Positions 1 through 5,750 of a stretch of 9,088 nt of DNA are shown piece by piece. The first letter of the stretch is position 1. The number at the start of each line of letters is the position of its first letter. The position numbers and the translations under genes were made by a program. The notes beneath the pieces were generated by a model that saw nothing but the letters and a program-made list of their open reading frames with translations, searched no databases and had not been told where the DNA came from. Source of the stretch: Gammaproteobacteria bacterium (GTDB lineage: Bacteria > Pseudomonadota > Gammaproteobacteria > Xanthomonadales > Wenzhouxiangellaceae); assembly GCA_003561495.1 (NCBI GenBank), contig PWWM01000062.1, positions 1-9,088 of the forward strand, given 5' to 3'.

Positions 1-1
1 C

Positions 2-151
2 AACCCGGAACTGGTGCGCCTGGTCGAGTGCCGCTTCTTTGCCGGTTATACCCAGGATGAAACCGCTGAGGTGCTTCAGATCTCCCGCCGCACCCTCAAC
101 CGCCGCTGGAAGCAGGCCAACGCCTGGCTGCGAGAACTGACCGCCCACTGA
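2..151 (+). CDS. ECF-type RNA polymerase sigma factor, C-terminal end (5' part outside window)
   Basis: The frame is open from the window edge to the TGA at 149-151 and encodes about 49 residues. They form a sigma region 4 helix-turn-helix: VECRFFAGYT-QDETAEVLQISRRTLNRRWK followed by a helix ending in AWLREL. Such a domain reads the -35 element of target promoters. The segment matches the C-terminus of the complete sigma factor at 7275-7862 almost motif for motif (VECRFFxGxTxxETAxxLxxSRRTxxRxWxxAxAWL), so it belongs to the same group (Sigma70_ECF / TIGR02999-like). Unlike that second copy, no kinase follows it. The next gene, 79 bp downstream on the same strand, is an exported S74 fibre. The N-terminal region cannot be judged from this window. 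Confidence 0.88.
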   Translation, partial: NPELVRLVECRFFAGYTQDETAEVLQISRRTLNRRWKQANAWLRELTAH

Positions 152-230
152 CTCTGTTCTCGGGATCGCTGGCACACTTTCCAGACCGTCTCGTATAGGG
201 TCGTGAGACCCGACGCGAGAGATCTTTGCC
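152..230 (+). promoter_or_regulatory. Sigma factor-to-fibre gap with a small inverted repeat
   Basis: This 79-bp gap separates the sigma stop from the fibre start. It holds a 5-bp inverted repeat, GGGTC at 198-202 and GACCC at 207-211, with a 4-nt loop. A purine-rich GAGAG about 11 nt before the ATG is a modest ribosome site. No clear -35/-10 pair could be assigned, so it may be either a promoter region or an intra-operon spacer. Confidence 0.25.
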
Positions 231-2138
231 ATGCTTCGAGCACTACTTCCCGGCCTGCTCCTGGTCGCCAGCACGGCGGCGCTGGCCGACACCACCATCA
301 CCTACCAGGGACAACTGCGACACAATGGCGAGCCATTCGAAGGAACGATTTCGGCCACAGATATTACCTTCGAAGTCTTCGACCATCCGGACGCCGGCAT
401 CCAGATTGCCGGGCCGGTCAATCCGCCAGATGATGTGTTAGTGAGCGAAGGCCTGTTCCAGGTCGAGCTCGATTTCGGGAATGTCCATGACGGTGGGGGA
501 TGGTTGCAGGTCACCATCGAGGGCAATGAACTCCTTCCGCGCCAGCGCATCACGCCCGCCCCGGTGGCGATCCGGGCCATCAACGATGCTGACACCACCT
601 ACAGCGCGGGAAGCGGCCTGACATTGTCGGGCACGACCTTCACCCTCGATACCACGGTCACTGACGCCCGCTACTGGAATATGGGCGGAGATTCCGACAC
701 CAACCCGGCCAATGATTTTCTCGGCACCACCGACACGACGCCCTTTGAAATTCATGTGGGCGGCGAGCGCGTCCTGCGCCTGGAGCCCGCGGATGTACCG
801 AATTTTATCGGTGGCTGGATCGGAAATACAGTTGCCACTGACGTTATCGGTGCCACCATCGGCGGAGGCGGATGTCCCGACCTTGACTCTTTCCCATGCA
901 CTGATGAGCGGGCCAACCAGGTCACCGCGAACTTCGCGACGGTCGGGGGTGGGGTCGGCAATGCCGCCAGCGGCTCTGGAGCAACGATCGGGGGCGGATG
1001 GATCAATCACGCTGGCGGCGATAGAGCTACGATCGGGGGCGGGTGGAATCACACCGCCAGCGGCTCTCCTTATCCAACGATCGGGGGCGGGGTCGACAAC
1101 ACCGCCAGCGGCCCTAATTCGACCGTCGGGGGTGGGTGGGATAACATTGCCAGCGGCCTTCTCGCCACGGTCGGGGGCGGAAGGGACAACACCGCCAGCG
1201 GTGACCATAGCACTGTTCCGGGCGGCCTAGACAACCTGGCGGCAGGTAACTTTAGCTTCGCTGCGGGTCGCCGCGCCAAAGCCGAGGACAATGGCACCTT
1301 TGTGTGGGCCGACTCCAGCGATGAGGACTTTACCAGCACCGGCGCCGATCAATTCCTCATTCGTGCTGCCGGTGGGGTCGGCATTAACGAAAATGACCCG
1401 GAAAGCAACCTCCACATCATGGGGGCGTCTCCGGATGTAGATGCTCAGGCACAATTGCTGGTCGAGGGGGAAGAAACCAGTGGCGCGGAGGGCACTGGAG
1501 CGGCCATCGCATTTCTCGGCCACGATGGAAATATTCGCCGGCGCTGGGGGCGAATCGTCAATGTCAAGGAAAACGACACGGTCGGAGACACGCGCTCGCG
1601 CATGAGCTTTTATGTGCGTGGCGGCTCGGGACTGCCGGCCGAAAGAATGCGCATCGAGTCCGACGGCACGACGGTCAATTCCACCGGCAATTGGGCAACA
1701 TTTTCCGATCGCCGTCTGAAACACAATATCGGCGCAATCGATGGGCCGTTGCAACGCCTGCTGCAATTGCGCGGTACACGCTTCGAGTTCGGGGATAACG
1801 ACATCGGATTGGCAAGCGACACGCCACGGATGGGATTTATTGCACAGGAGGTCGAGCGGGTGTTCCCCGAATGGGTGCGGACCGATACGTCCGGATACAA
1901 GCAGGTGAGCACAATCGGGTTCAAGGCCCTGGCTGTTGAAGCCTTGCGTGAGCTGCACTCACAGGCTCAATCCCGCGAGGAACAGATCGGGCGATTGCAG
2001 CAGCGACTGGTCAACCTCGAAACCGAAAACGCCGAACTCCGGGCGCTGGCTGCAAAGAACCGGGAACTGGAGCGCAGGCTGTCGCGCATGGAAGCGTTGC
2101 TTGGCCCCGAGATGCAGGCCGTTCAGGCTTCGCGATAG
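231..2138 (+). CDS. Exported fibre with YadA-like head repeats and peptidase S74 intramolecular chaperone domain
   Basis: A 635-aa protein. Residues 1-19 form a Sec signal peptide with an ALA-D cleavage site. Residues 22-118 form the N-terminal beta domain (ITYQGQLRHNG ... LLPRQRITPAPVAIRA) common in bacterial S74 proteins. A linker contains YWNMGGD, the DFLGTTD motif and a Cys pair (C215, C223). About seven 15-residue repeats of type ATVGGGxxNxASGxx follow at 236-341, closing with SFAAGRRAKAEDNGTFVWAD. The S74 domain starts near 490 with SDRRLK, where S492 and K497 fit the Ser-Lys autocleavage dyad (Ser, Lys at +5) known from endosialidase tailspikes; GFIAQEVERVFPEWV is its second hallmark. 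Residues ~578-628 look like a coiled coil. From the family, the domain trimerises the fibre and then cuts itself off. A surface or secreted trimeric fibre is inferred; the ligand is unknown. It is probably co-transcribed with the genes downstream (21-nt gap to the next). Confidence 0.9.
   Translation: MLRALLPGLLLVASTAALADTTITYQGQLRHNGEPFEGTISATDITFEVFDHPDAGIQIAGPVNPPDDVLVSEGLFQVELDFGNVHDGGGWLQVTIEGNELLPRQRITPAPVAIRAINDADTTYSAGSGLTLSGTTFTLDTTVTDARYWNMGGDSDTNPANDFLGTTDTTPFEIHVGGERVLRLEPADVPNFIGGWIGNTVATDVIGATIGGGGCPDLDSFPCTDERANQVTANFATVGGGVGNAASGSGATIGGGWINHAGGDRATIGGGWNHTASGSPYPTIGGGVDNTASGPNSTVGGGWDNIASGLLATVGGGRDNTASGDHSTVPGGLDNLAAGNFSFAAGRRAKAEDNGTFVWADSSDEDFTSTGADQFLIRAAGGVGINENDPESNLHIMGASPDVDAQAQLLVEGEETSGAEGTGAAIAFLGHDGNIRRRWGRIVNVKENDTVGDTRSRMSFYVRGGSGLPAERMRIESDGTTVNSTGNWATFSDRRLKHNIGAIDGPLQRLLQLRGTRFEFGDNDIGLASDTPRMGFIAQEVERVFPEWVRTDTSGYKQVSTIGFKALAVEALRELHSQAQSREEQIGRLQQRLVNLETENAELRALAAKNRELERRLSRMEALLGPEMQAVQASR
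936..1253 (+). repeat. In-frame 45-nt tandem repeat coding the YadA-like fibre head
   Basis: About seven degenerate units of 45 nt (one is 48 nt) code for residues 236-341. Each unit carries a near-constant CGGGGGYGG core (T-I/V-GGG) and a GCCAGCGGC core (ASG), with variable residues between. One unit is degraded to STVPGG. In YadA-type adhesins such repeats stack as left-handed beta-roll turns in a trimer. The unit length is a multiple of three, so copy-number change would keep the frame. Confidence 0.85.
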
Positions 2139-2159
2139 TCAACCAACAAGGGACACTTT

Positions 2160-2753
2160 ATGACTCAAAAGGATGGCTTGACCATGGAGACTATGACACT
2201 GGTGAAGGGATTGAAGTACATTGCACTTTCAGGATGCCTGCTTGTCTTGTGTACGAGCGCCCTCGCACTCGAAGCGGATAGCGTTGAACGCTGGATCGAA
2301 TCGGTCGAGGCAATCAAGGCCTGGTCAGTCGAGGCCGACGAGGACATCTACTGGGAAATCCGCAGCCTGAACGAACCGCGCGATATCGATTTCGAGCAAA
2401 TCTGGAGCGGTCACTTCATGACGCACGCTACTGTTGCCGAGATACGCAGCGAACATGGCCTGGGCGATGATGGCGAATGGAACCGCATCAGCGGTGATCT
2501 TTTGAATGCATGGCTGTCGCTGCAGATGCGCGAGATCATCATCCCCAAAGCCAAGGGTGAGATAGCGGAGAACCGCGCGATGATTGAAGATCATCCCGAA
2601 GTCAGCGAACAACAAAAACAGGAGTGGTTCGAGCAGATGGACCAGAAACTCGATCAACTTCGAGGTTTTGCCCGGCATGCGCCGGAAGACGATGTCGAGC
2701 TGCTGGAACCCCACCTTGACCGACTGAACGCACTGTTCGGGGAATCCCAATGA
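2160..2753 (+). CDS. Exported protein of unknown function, 197 aa
   Basis: Not recognised as a known family. The start at 2160 is favoured by AAGGGA at 2148-2153 with a 6-nt spacer; ATG 2184 (AAAAGGA upstream, longer spacer) would give a shorter, more usual signal peptide and remains possible. The N-terminal hydrophobic stretch (YIALSGCLLVLCTSALA) reads as a Sec signal peptide cleaved after ALA. The mature part is acidic, rich in Glu and Trp, contains no Cys, and looks all-helical: WIESVEAIKAW near the front, a central MREIIIPKAKGEIAENR helix, and a charged QQKQEWFEQMDQKLDQL helix toward the end. It lies 21 nt after the fibre gene, suggesting one transcript. A soluble periplasmic or secreted location is inferred; no catalytic motif is visible. 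Confidence 0.82.
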   Translation: MTQKDGLTMETMTLVKGLKYIALSGCLLVLCTSALALEADSVERWIESVEAIKAWSVEADEDIYWEIRSLNEPRDIDFEQIWSGHFMTHATVAEIRSEHGLGDDGEWNRISGDLLNAWLSLQMREIIIPKAKGEIAENRAMIEDHPEVSEQQKQEWFEQMDQKLDQLRGFARHAPEDDVELLEPHLDRLNALFGESQ

Positions 2754-2815
2754 TATTCACAGGCTTCACGTGCATTAGGGCTCCGGGAGTGAGGCGATAC
2801 GAGAGTAACGATATG

Positions 2816-2822
2816 AAGGGGA
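2816..2822 (+). promoter_or_regulatory. Ribosome binding site setting the ankyrin gene start
   Basis: AAGGGGA lies 5 nt before the ATG at 2828. The upstream in-frame ATGs at 2750 and 2813 have no comparable site. The peptide between 2750 and 2827 would also put a charged, non-hydrophobic extension ahead of an otherwise normal signal peptide, so 2828 is preferred. Confidence 0.7.
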
Positions 2823-2827
2823 TTTTT

Positions 2828-3718
2828 ATGCGTTTTTGGCTTCCGATTCTGTGGTTGGTTCTTCTTTCGGTGTGCATCATTGTGCCGGTCAGTATGTTGC
2901 AGGCACAGGATGACGATATCTTCGAGCCGGCTGCTCAAGGAACGGCGGAAGCGCTCCGTGCCGCGATCTCGGCCGGTGCAGATGTCAATGCGCGAGATGC
3001 GATCGGGCTGACGCCGCTCATGGTTGCAGTTGGGCGTCACCAGAAGGTCGATCTTGAGGTTGTCAGGGTCTTGCTAAAGGCCGGGGCGGATGTGAATGCC
3101 GAGAGTGAGTTCGGTGAAACGGCACTGATGCGAGCAGCAGAGCGGTCACCGAATCCGGAGATCATCCACATGTTGATCGAGGCTGGGGCGGACCTGGACG
3201 CGCGTAGCCTTGATGGCTGGTCGGCAACCGTGTTGATGCGAGCCGCGCGCGAGAATCCAAATCTGGAGATCATTGAAGCGTTGATTGCGTTGGGTGTCGA
3301 TGTCAATGCTCGTGGTGAGGAAGAGACAACCGCGCTGATGTGGACGGCTGGACACAACCAGAACCCTGCGGTACCGCAGGCGCTTCTTGATGCCGGTGCG
3401 CAATTGAGTGCTCGTGATGAGCATGGCATGACCGCGCTGATGTACGCAGCCGCAATGAATGACAGGCCTGAAGTCGCTAACGTGCTGCTCGAGGCTGGGG
3501 CGGATGTGAACGCCCAAGGTCCTGGCGGCTGGACACCGTTGTTAATCGCTGCCTCCAAGAGTTGGAGCCCGGAGCTTGTGGAGGTATTGATCGATGCGGG
3601 GGCCGATCTGTCTGCACGAACCAGCGAAGGTCAGACGGCATTCGAGTTGGCTGGTGAGAATCCAGCCGTTCGCGAGTCCAGCACGTATTGGCGGTTAAAT
3701 GATGAGCCTTTGGATTAA
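2828..3718 (+). CDS. Exported ankyrin-repeat protein
   Basis: A 296-aa protein counted from ATG 2828. Residues 1-26 are a strongly hydrophobic signal peptide ending VSMLQAQ, so the repeats should lie in the periplasm or outside the cell. Residues ~33-58 form a capping half-repeat. Six repeats follow with the pattern TALMxAAxxxPxxEIIxxLIEAGADVNAR (positions ~62-95, 98-130, 134-165, 168-200, 202-233, 236-268). A C-terminal cap, TAFELAGEN, ends in YWRLNDEPLD. The period is mostly 33-36 residues, slightly longer than the classic 33. Ankyrin stacks bind proteins; the partner is unknown. The gene follows the previous one by 74 nt and its codons look less G/C-ended than its neighbours', hinting at a different origin. 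An upstream ATG at 2750 overlaps the preceding stop (ATGA) and would preserve coupling, but lacks a ribosome site. Confidence 0.9.
   Translation: MRFWLPILWLVLLSVCIIVPVSMLQAQDDDIFEPAAQGTAEALRAAISAGADVNARDAIGLTPLMVAVGRHQKVDLEVVRVLLKAGADVNAESEFGETALMRAAERSPNPEIIHMLIEAGADLDARSLDGWSATVLMRAARENPNLEIIEALIALGVDVNARGEEETTALMWTAGHNQNPAVPQALLDAGAQLSARDEHGMTALMYAAAMNDRPEVANVLLEAGADVNAQGPGGWTPLLIAASKSWSPELVEVLIDAGADLSARTSEGQTAFELAGENPAVRESSTYWRLNDEPLD
2924..3631 (+). repeat. Ankyrin-coding tandem repeats, about 100 nt each
   Basis: Successive units of roughly 98-108 nt share GAGGCTGGGGCGGAY-type blocks that code for the EAGAD(V/L) turn, with copies near 3179, 3491 and related forms near 3083 and 3590. 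They encode the capping half-repeat and six full ankyrin units and are protein repeats, not mobile DNA. Confidence 0.75.
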
Positions 3719-3736
3719 GGGACGGCAGGGGCAAAC

Positions 3737-3742
3737 AGGAGG
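3737..3742 (+). promoter_or_regulatory. Consensus Shine-Dalgarno for the small cysteine protein
   Basis: A perfect AGGAGG lies 7 nt before ATG 3750. It decides this start over the in-frame ATGs at 3699 and 3702, which lie inside the end of the ankyrin gene and would add a charged leader before the signal peptide. Confidence 0.85.
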
Positions 3743-3749
3743 AAAAATC

Positions 3750-4100
3750 ATGAAAGCGACACACCAACTGCTAACTGCCAGCATTCTGCTGCTCGCCTGC
3801 GCACTGTTCGGCACTTCCGCCGATGCCTCGGACATCCACACCATTCTCGGCGAGAGTTGCGGCGGGGATGATCCACGCACCCGTGCCATCTGTGACTGTA
3901 TTGCCAAGCAGATGGAAGAACACCTGAGCGACGAGCAACTCGAACAGATCGTGCGCCACCACGAAATGGAACAGGCCGGCGAGGAAGCCTCGCGCGACCC
4001 CGAAGATTACGACATGGGAGCGCTGATGGCGCTGTCGGCACGCATGCAGGAGATCGACTTCATGCAGTGTGCCGGCGCCATGGGCCAGCCACACGACTGA
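3750..4100 (+). CDS. Small exported cysteine-containing protein, 116 aa
   Basis: No known family was recognised. Residues 1-26 form a signal peptide (MKATHQ, hydrophobic LLTASILLLACALF, cleavage ADA-S). The LLAC at 14-17 also fits a lipobox, so a lipoprotein is possible, although the hydrophobic stretch after that Cys argues for ordinary cleavage. The mature protein has four Cys: C37, then C48 and C50 as a C-D-C pair after DPRTRAI, and C107 near the end in MQCAGAMG. This spacing suggests two disulfides or a metal site. Between them lies a charged, helical stretch (KQMEEHLSDEQLEQIV, then an Asp/Glu-rich segment). The stop overlaps the next start as TGATG, so the two proteins are probably made together in the periplasm. 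Confidence 0.83.
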   Translation: MKATHQLLTASILLLACALFGTSADASDIHTILGESCGGDDPRTRAICDCIAKQMEEHLSDEQLEQIVRHHEMEQAGEEASRDPEDYDMGALMALSARMQEIDFMQCAGAMGQPHD

Positions 4101-5074
4101 TGCAGCATTTCTTCGCATGTATGGGGGTGCTAATGCTGGCGGCCAGTGTCAGCGTGTGGGCCGACTCAGAGCAACCCCTACTCTGCCAGGGCCGCTGGCA
4201 TGTCTGGGCCGGTCCGACCACCTCGCCGGGCGGTATCGGCCAGGCGGGCGCCGGCGAGGGTGAAACCAGCCTGAAAATACACGACTGCGGCCGGCTTCTC
4301 ACGCTTGACCCCTTCATGGAAGGCATCCCCGATGGCCGGAACGAGCGCGTCTTTCACCAGCAATTCGATGATTCGCCCCAATACCGGCATGAAACCCACG
4401 CACGCATGCCGGTGGTCATCTCGCTGCGTATGGCCAGTTCCCGCAAACTGGTGGGCAGCATCAATATTGCCGACGGCATGGTCACCAAGCCACTGCGGCT
4501 GACCCTGCTGGAGTTCGATCCCGAACTCGATGCCGGCTGCGGCGATACGGATCGTTCATTGGCCGGGTCGGACGATGCCAGTGTCAGAACCGAGGTTCCG
4601 CGCTCCGAGGTTCTCGAGGCCATGGTCGAAACACTGAAAAAGCAGGGGCTGACCCCGCCCTCCGGCAACGATTTGCAGCTCATCGACTATATTCACCACC
4701 GCACCACGCCCGCCGCCAGAGGCGGCGACCATACCGGAGCGGATCGGCTCCACGTGCACCGCTTGTACCTGCGTGTAAGTGCCGACGGTCGGATTCTGCC
4801 GCGCGAGGATGCGTTATTTGAACACCGCCTGGCCTGTGAATTCGAAGAAGGCGAGCTGATGCCCGCCACGCATTTCCTCGCATTCAAGCCGTTTCGCCAT
4901 ACCGACGGCACTCACGAATCCACCGCCCAGTTCATCGCTGTCGAAACCGGCCTGATCGAGCGAGCGCAGATGGCCGACGGCGACCAGGGCATCGATGGCC
5001 TGGCCGATTCGATGGCACTGGCCTGGCAGGCACTGCAACTGCCGGTCGCCTCACTGTCCGACGGCCGGCATTGA
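4100..5074 (+). CDS. Exported protein of unknown function, 324 aa
   Basis: Start 4100 is chosen because ATG overlaps the previous stop as TGATG, a usual sign of translational coupling, and it leaves a compact signal peptide (MQHFFACMGVLMLAASVSVWA-D). An in-frame ATG at 4067 would add eleven polar residues and overlap more. The mature part has four Cys (C29, C63, C147, C246) and a beta-rich front half with repeated hydrophobic strands (MPVVISLRM, LRLTLLEFD). The later region includes IDYIHHR and a His-containing segment, LHVHRLYLRVSADGRILPRED. It ends in an acidic, helical tail. The paired Cys and export suggest a disulfide-stabilised periplasmic protein. No enzyme motif could be named. It is the last gene of the left operon. 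Confidence 0.82.
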   Translation: MQHFFACMGVLMLAASVSVWADSEQPLLCQGRWHVWAGPTTSPGGIGQAGAGEGETSLKIHDCGRLLTLDPFMEGIPDGRNERVFHQQFDDSPQYRHETHARMPVVISLRMASSRKLVGSINIADGMVTKPLRLTLLEFDPELDAGCGDTDRSLAGSDDASVRTEVPRSEVLEAMVETLKKQGLTPPSGNDLQLIDYIHHRTTPAARGGDHTGADRLHVHRLYLRVSADGRILPREDALFEHRLACEFEEGELMPATHFLAFKPFRHTDGTHESTAQFIAVETGLIERAQMADGDQGIDGLADSMALAWQALQLPVASLSDGRH

Positions 5075-5077
5075 TCC

Positions 5078-5108
5078 AATTCTAGCCGCCGGAAGATCGG
5101 CTGGATTT
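5078..5108. terminator. Candidate bidirectional terminator between convergent genes
   Basis: An 8-bp stem (5081-5088 with 5098-5105, one T-G wobble) has a 9-nt loop, and an AA/TT extension beyond one mismatch gives A-rich and T-rich flanks on either side. It sits between the stops of two converging reading frames (5074 and 5111), exactly where a shared terminator would be. The T run is only three long, so strength is uncertain. Confidence 0.42.
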
Positions 5109-5110
5109 CC

Positions 5111-5542
5111 CTACCGTTCGACGGTGAATTCCGGCCCGGTCGGCACGTACTCGGAATAACTGTCATGATCGACACGCTTGGTCATCTGAATGCCGACCCG
5201 GGCGATGCGTTCATCGACTTCGAAATCGGAAACGAACATTCCGACATGGCCCGGGGAGAGCGGCTCGGGCAGATTCAGCCGGCCTGAGCCTCCCCAGTGC
5301 ATGATGCCGCCATAGTCGTCGCCCGGCTCGCCGGAGTACCGAATGCTTACGCTGCCGCGGCGATCATCGGCCAGGGTGTCGTCACGACCGTTGCTGATGC
5401 AGCCGGCCACACGCACTTCACCATCAATCGTTTCCAGGAACTGCAACTGACCAAGCGTGATTTCTCCGTCCTGCGCAACCGGGGCCATTTCGGAACAGGC
5501 AGTACGCAAATCACTGTCAGGCAGAATTATGCTTCTCCGCAA
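5111..5542 (-). pseudogene. Unknown-function reading frame, probably 5'-truncated
   Basis: A 143-codon frame on the minus strand, ending TAG. Codon choice is strongly G/C-ended and gene-like, and the product has a plausible globular composition (GEVRVAGCISNGRDD, DYGGIMHWGGSGRLNLPEP, FVSDFEVDERIARVGIQM), with two Cys (C16, C48). The 5' end is poor: the first possible start is a TTG directly after an in-frame TGA (5543-5545), with no signal peptide and no ribosome site. An internal ATG at 5488 is possible but also lacks a site. Neighbours are nearly all exported, so an original signal sequence may have been lost. It could also be a small cytoplasmic protein using a weak start. No family was recognised. 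Confidence 0.5.
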
Positions 5543-5750
5543 TCAACTGAGCTCATCATTCTCTACGTGAACCGAGCAGGGATCCTGTCATTGGCCTGAT
5601 GAATGTCTCCCTGGTCGTAAGCCCGGTTCGCCGGCGCACGCGCGTGGTGGCGCCGAATCTCCCTCCAATTCAGCGCTGGCCATGCGCACCTTCGATCAGC
5701 GCATTGGAGTCAGAACTGGCGCAGGTATCCGTCTAGAGACGGAAGCAGGG
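5543..5750. other. 208-bp gap without a gene, with short palindromes
   Basis: No credible coding frame was found on either strand; the longest minus-strand ATG frame is about 31 codons of low-complexity sequence. A perfect 10-bp palindrome, CACGCGCGTG (5637-5646), overlaps a 6-bp stem, CGGCGC (5632-5637) with GCGCCG (5650-5655). The region lies between two minus-strand reading frames and may hold the eroded front of the 5111-5542 frame. Confidence 0.5.
5728..5743 (-). terminator. Palindrome just after the second fibre gene, weak terminator candidate
   Basis: The sequence TCCGTCTAGAGACGGA can form a 6-bp stem with a TAGA loop. It starts 7 nt beyond the minus-strand stop at 5751. No T run follows in the direction of transcription, so a role in termination or mRNA 3'-end stability is only suggested. 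Confidence 0.25.

Noticed and set aside
170..175. TGGCAC resembling a sigma-54 -24 box
   Set aside because: No matching GC element of the -12 box is found at the required spacing.
1120..1145. G-quadruplex in the repeat (GGGGG, GGG, GGG runs)
   Set aside because: Only three adjacent G runs are present locally; the G content is explained by Gly codons of the repeat.
936..1253. Regular 45-nt repeats resembling a CRISPR or satellite array
   Set aside because: The units are degenerate, contiguous and in frame within the fibre gene, and they encode a known YadA-like head pattern; no spacers exist.
438..1958. Long open frames antisense to, or out of frame with, the fibre gene
   Set aside because: They mirror the GC-rich repeats, have low-complexity Pro/Ala/Arg-rich translations and no ribosome sites; the fibre frame explains the sequence fully.
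231..2138. Prophage tail fibre remnant, suggested by the S74 domain
   Set aside because: There is a Sec signal peptide, and no phage structural, lysis or integrase genes lie nearby; S74 domains are also widespread in non-phage bacterial proteins.
2220..2250. LSGC in the 2160-2753 protein as a lipobox
   Set aside because: The hydrophobic core continues well past the Cys (LLVLCTSALA), so ordinary signal peptidase cleavage after ALA fits better.
5297..5599. Plus-strand open frame of 100 codons
   Set aside because: It lies opposite the minus-strand frame, which has the better codon bias and protein composition; no ribosome site was seen.
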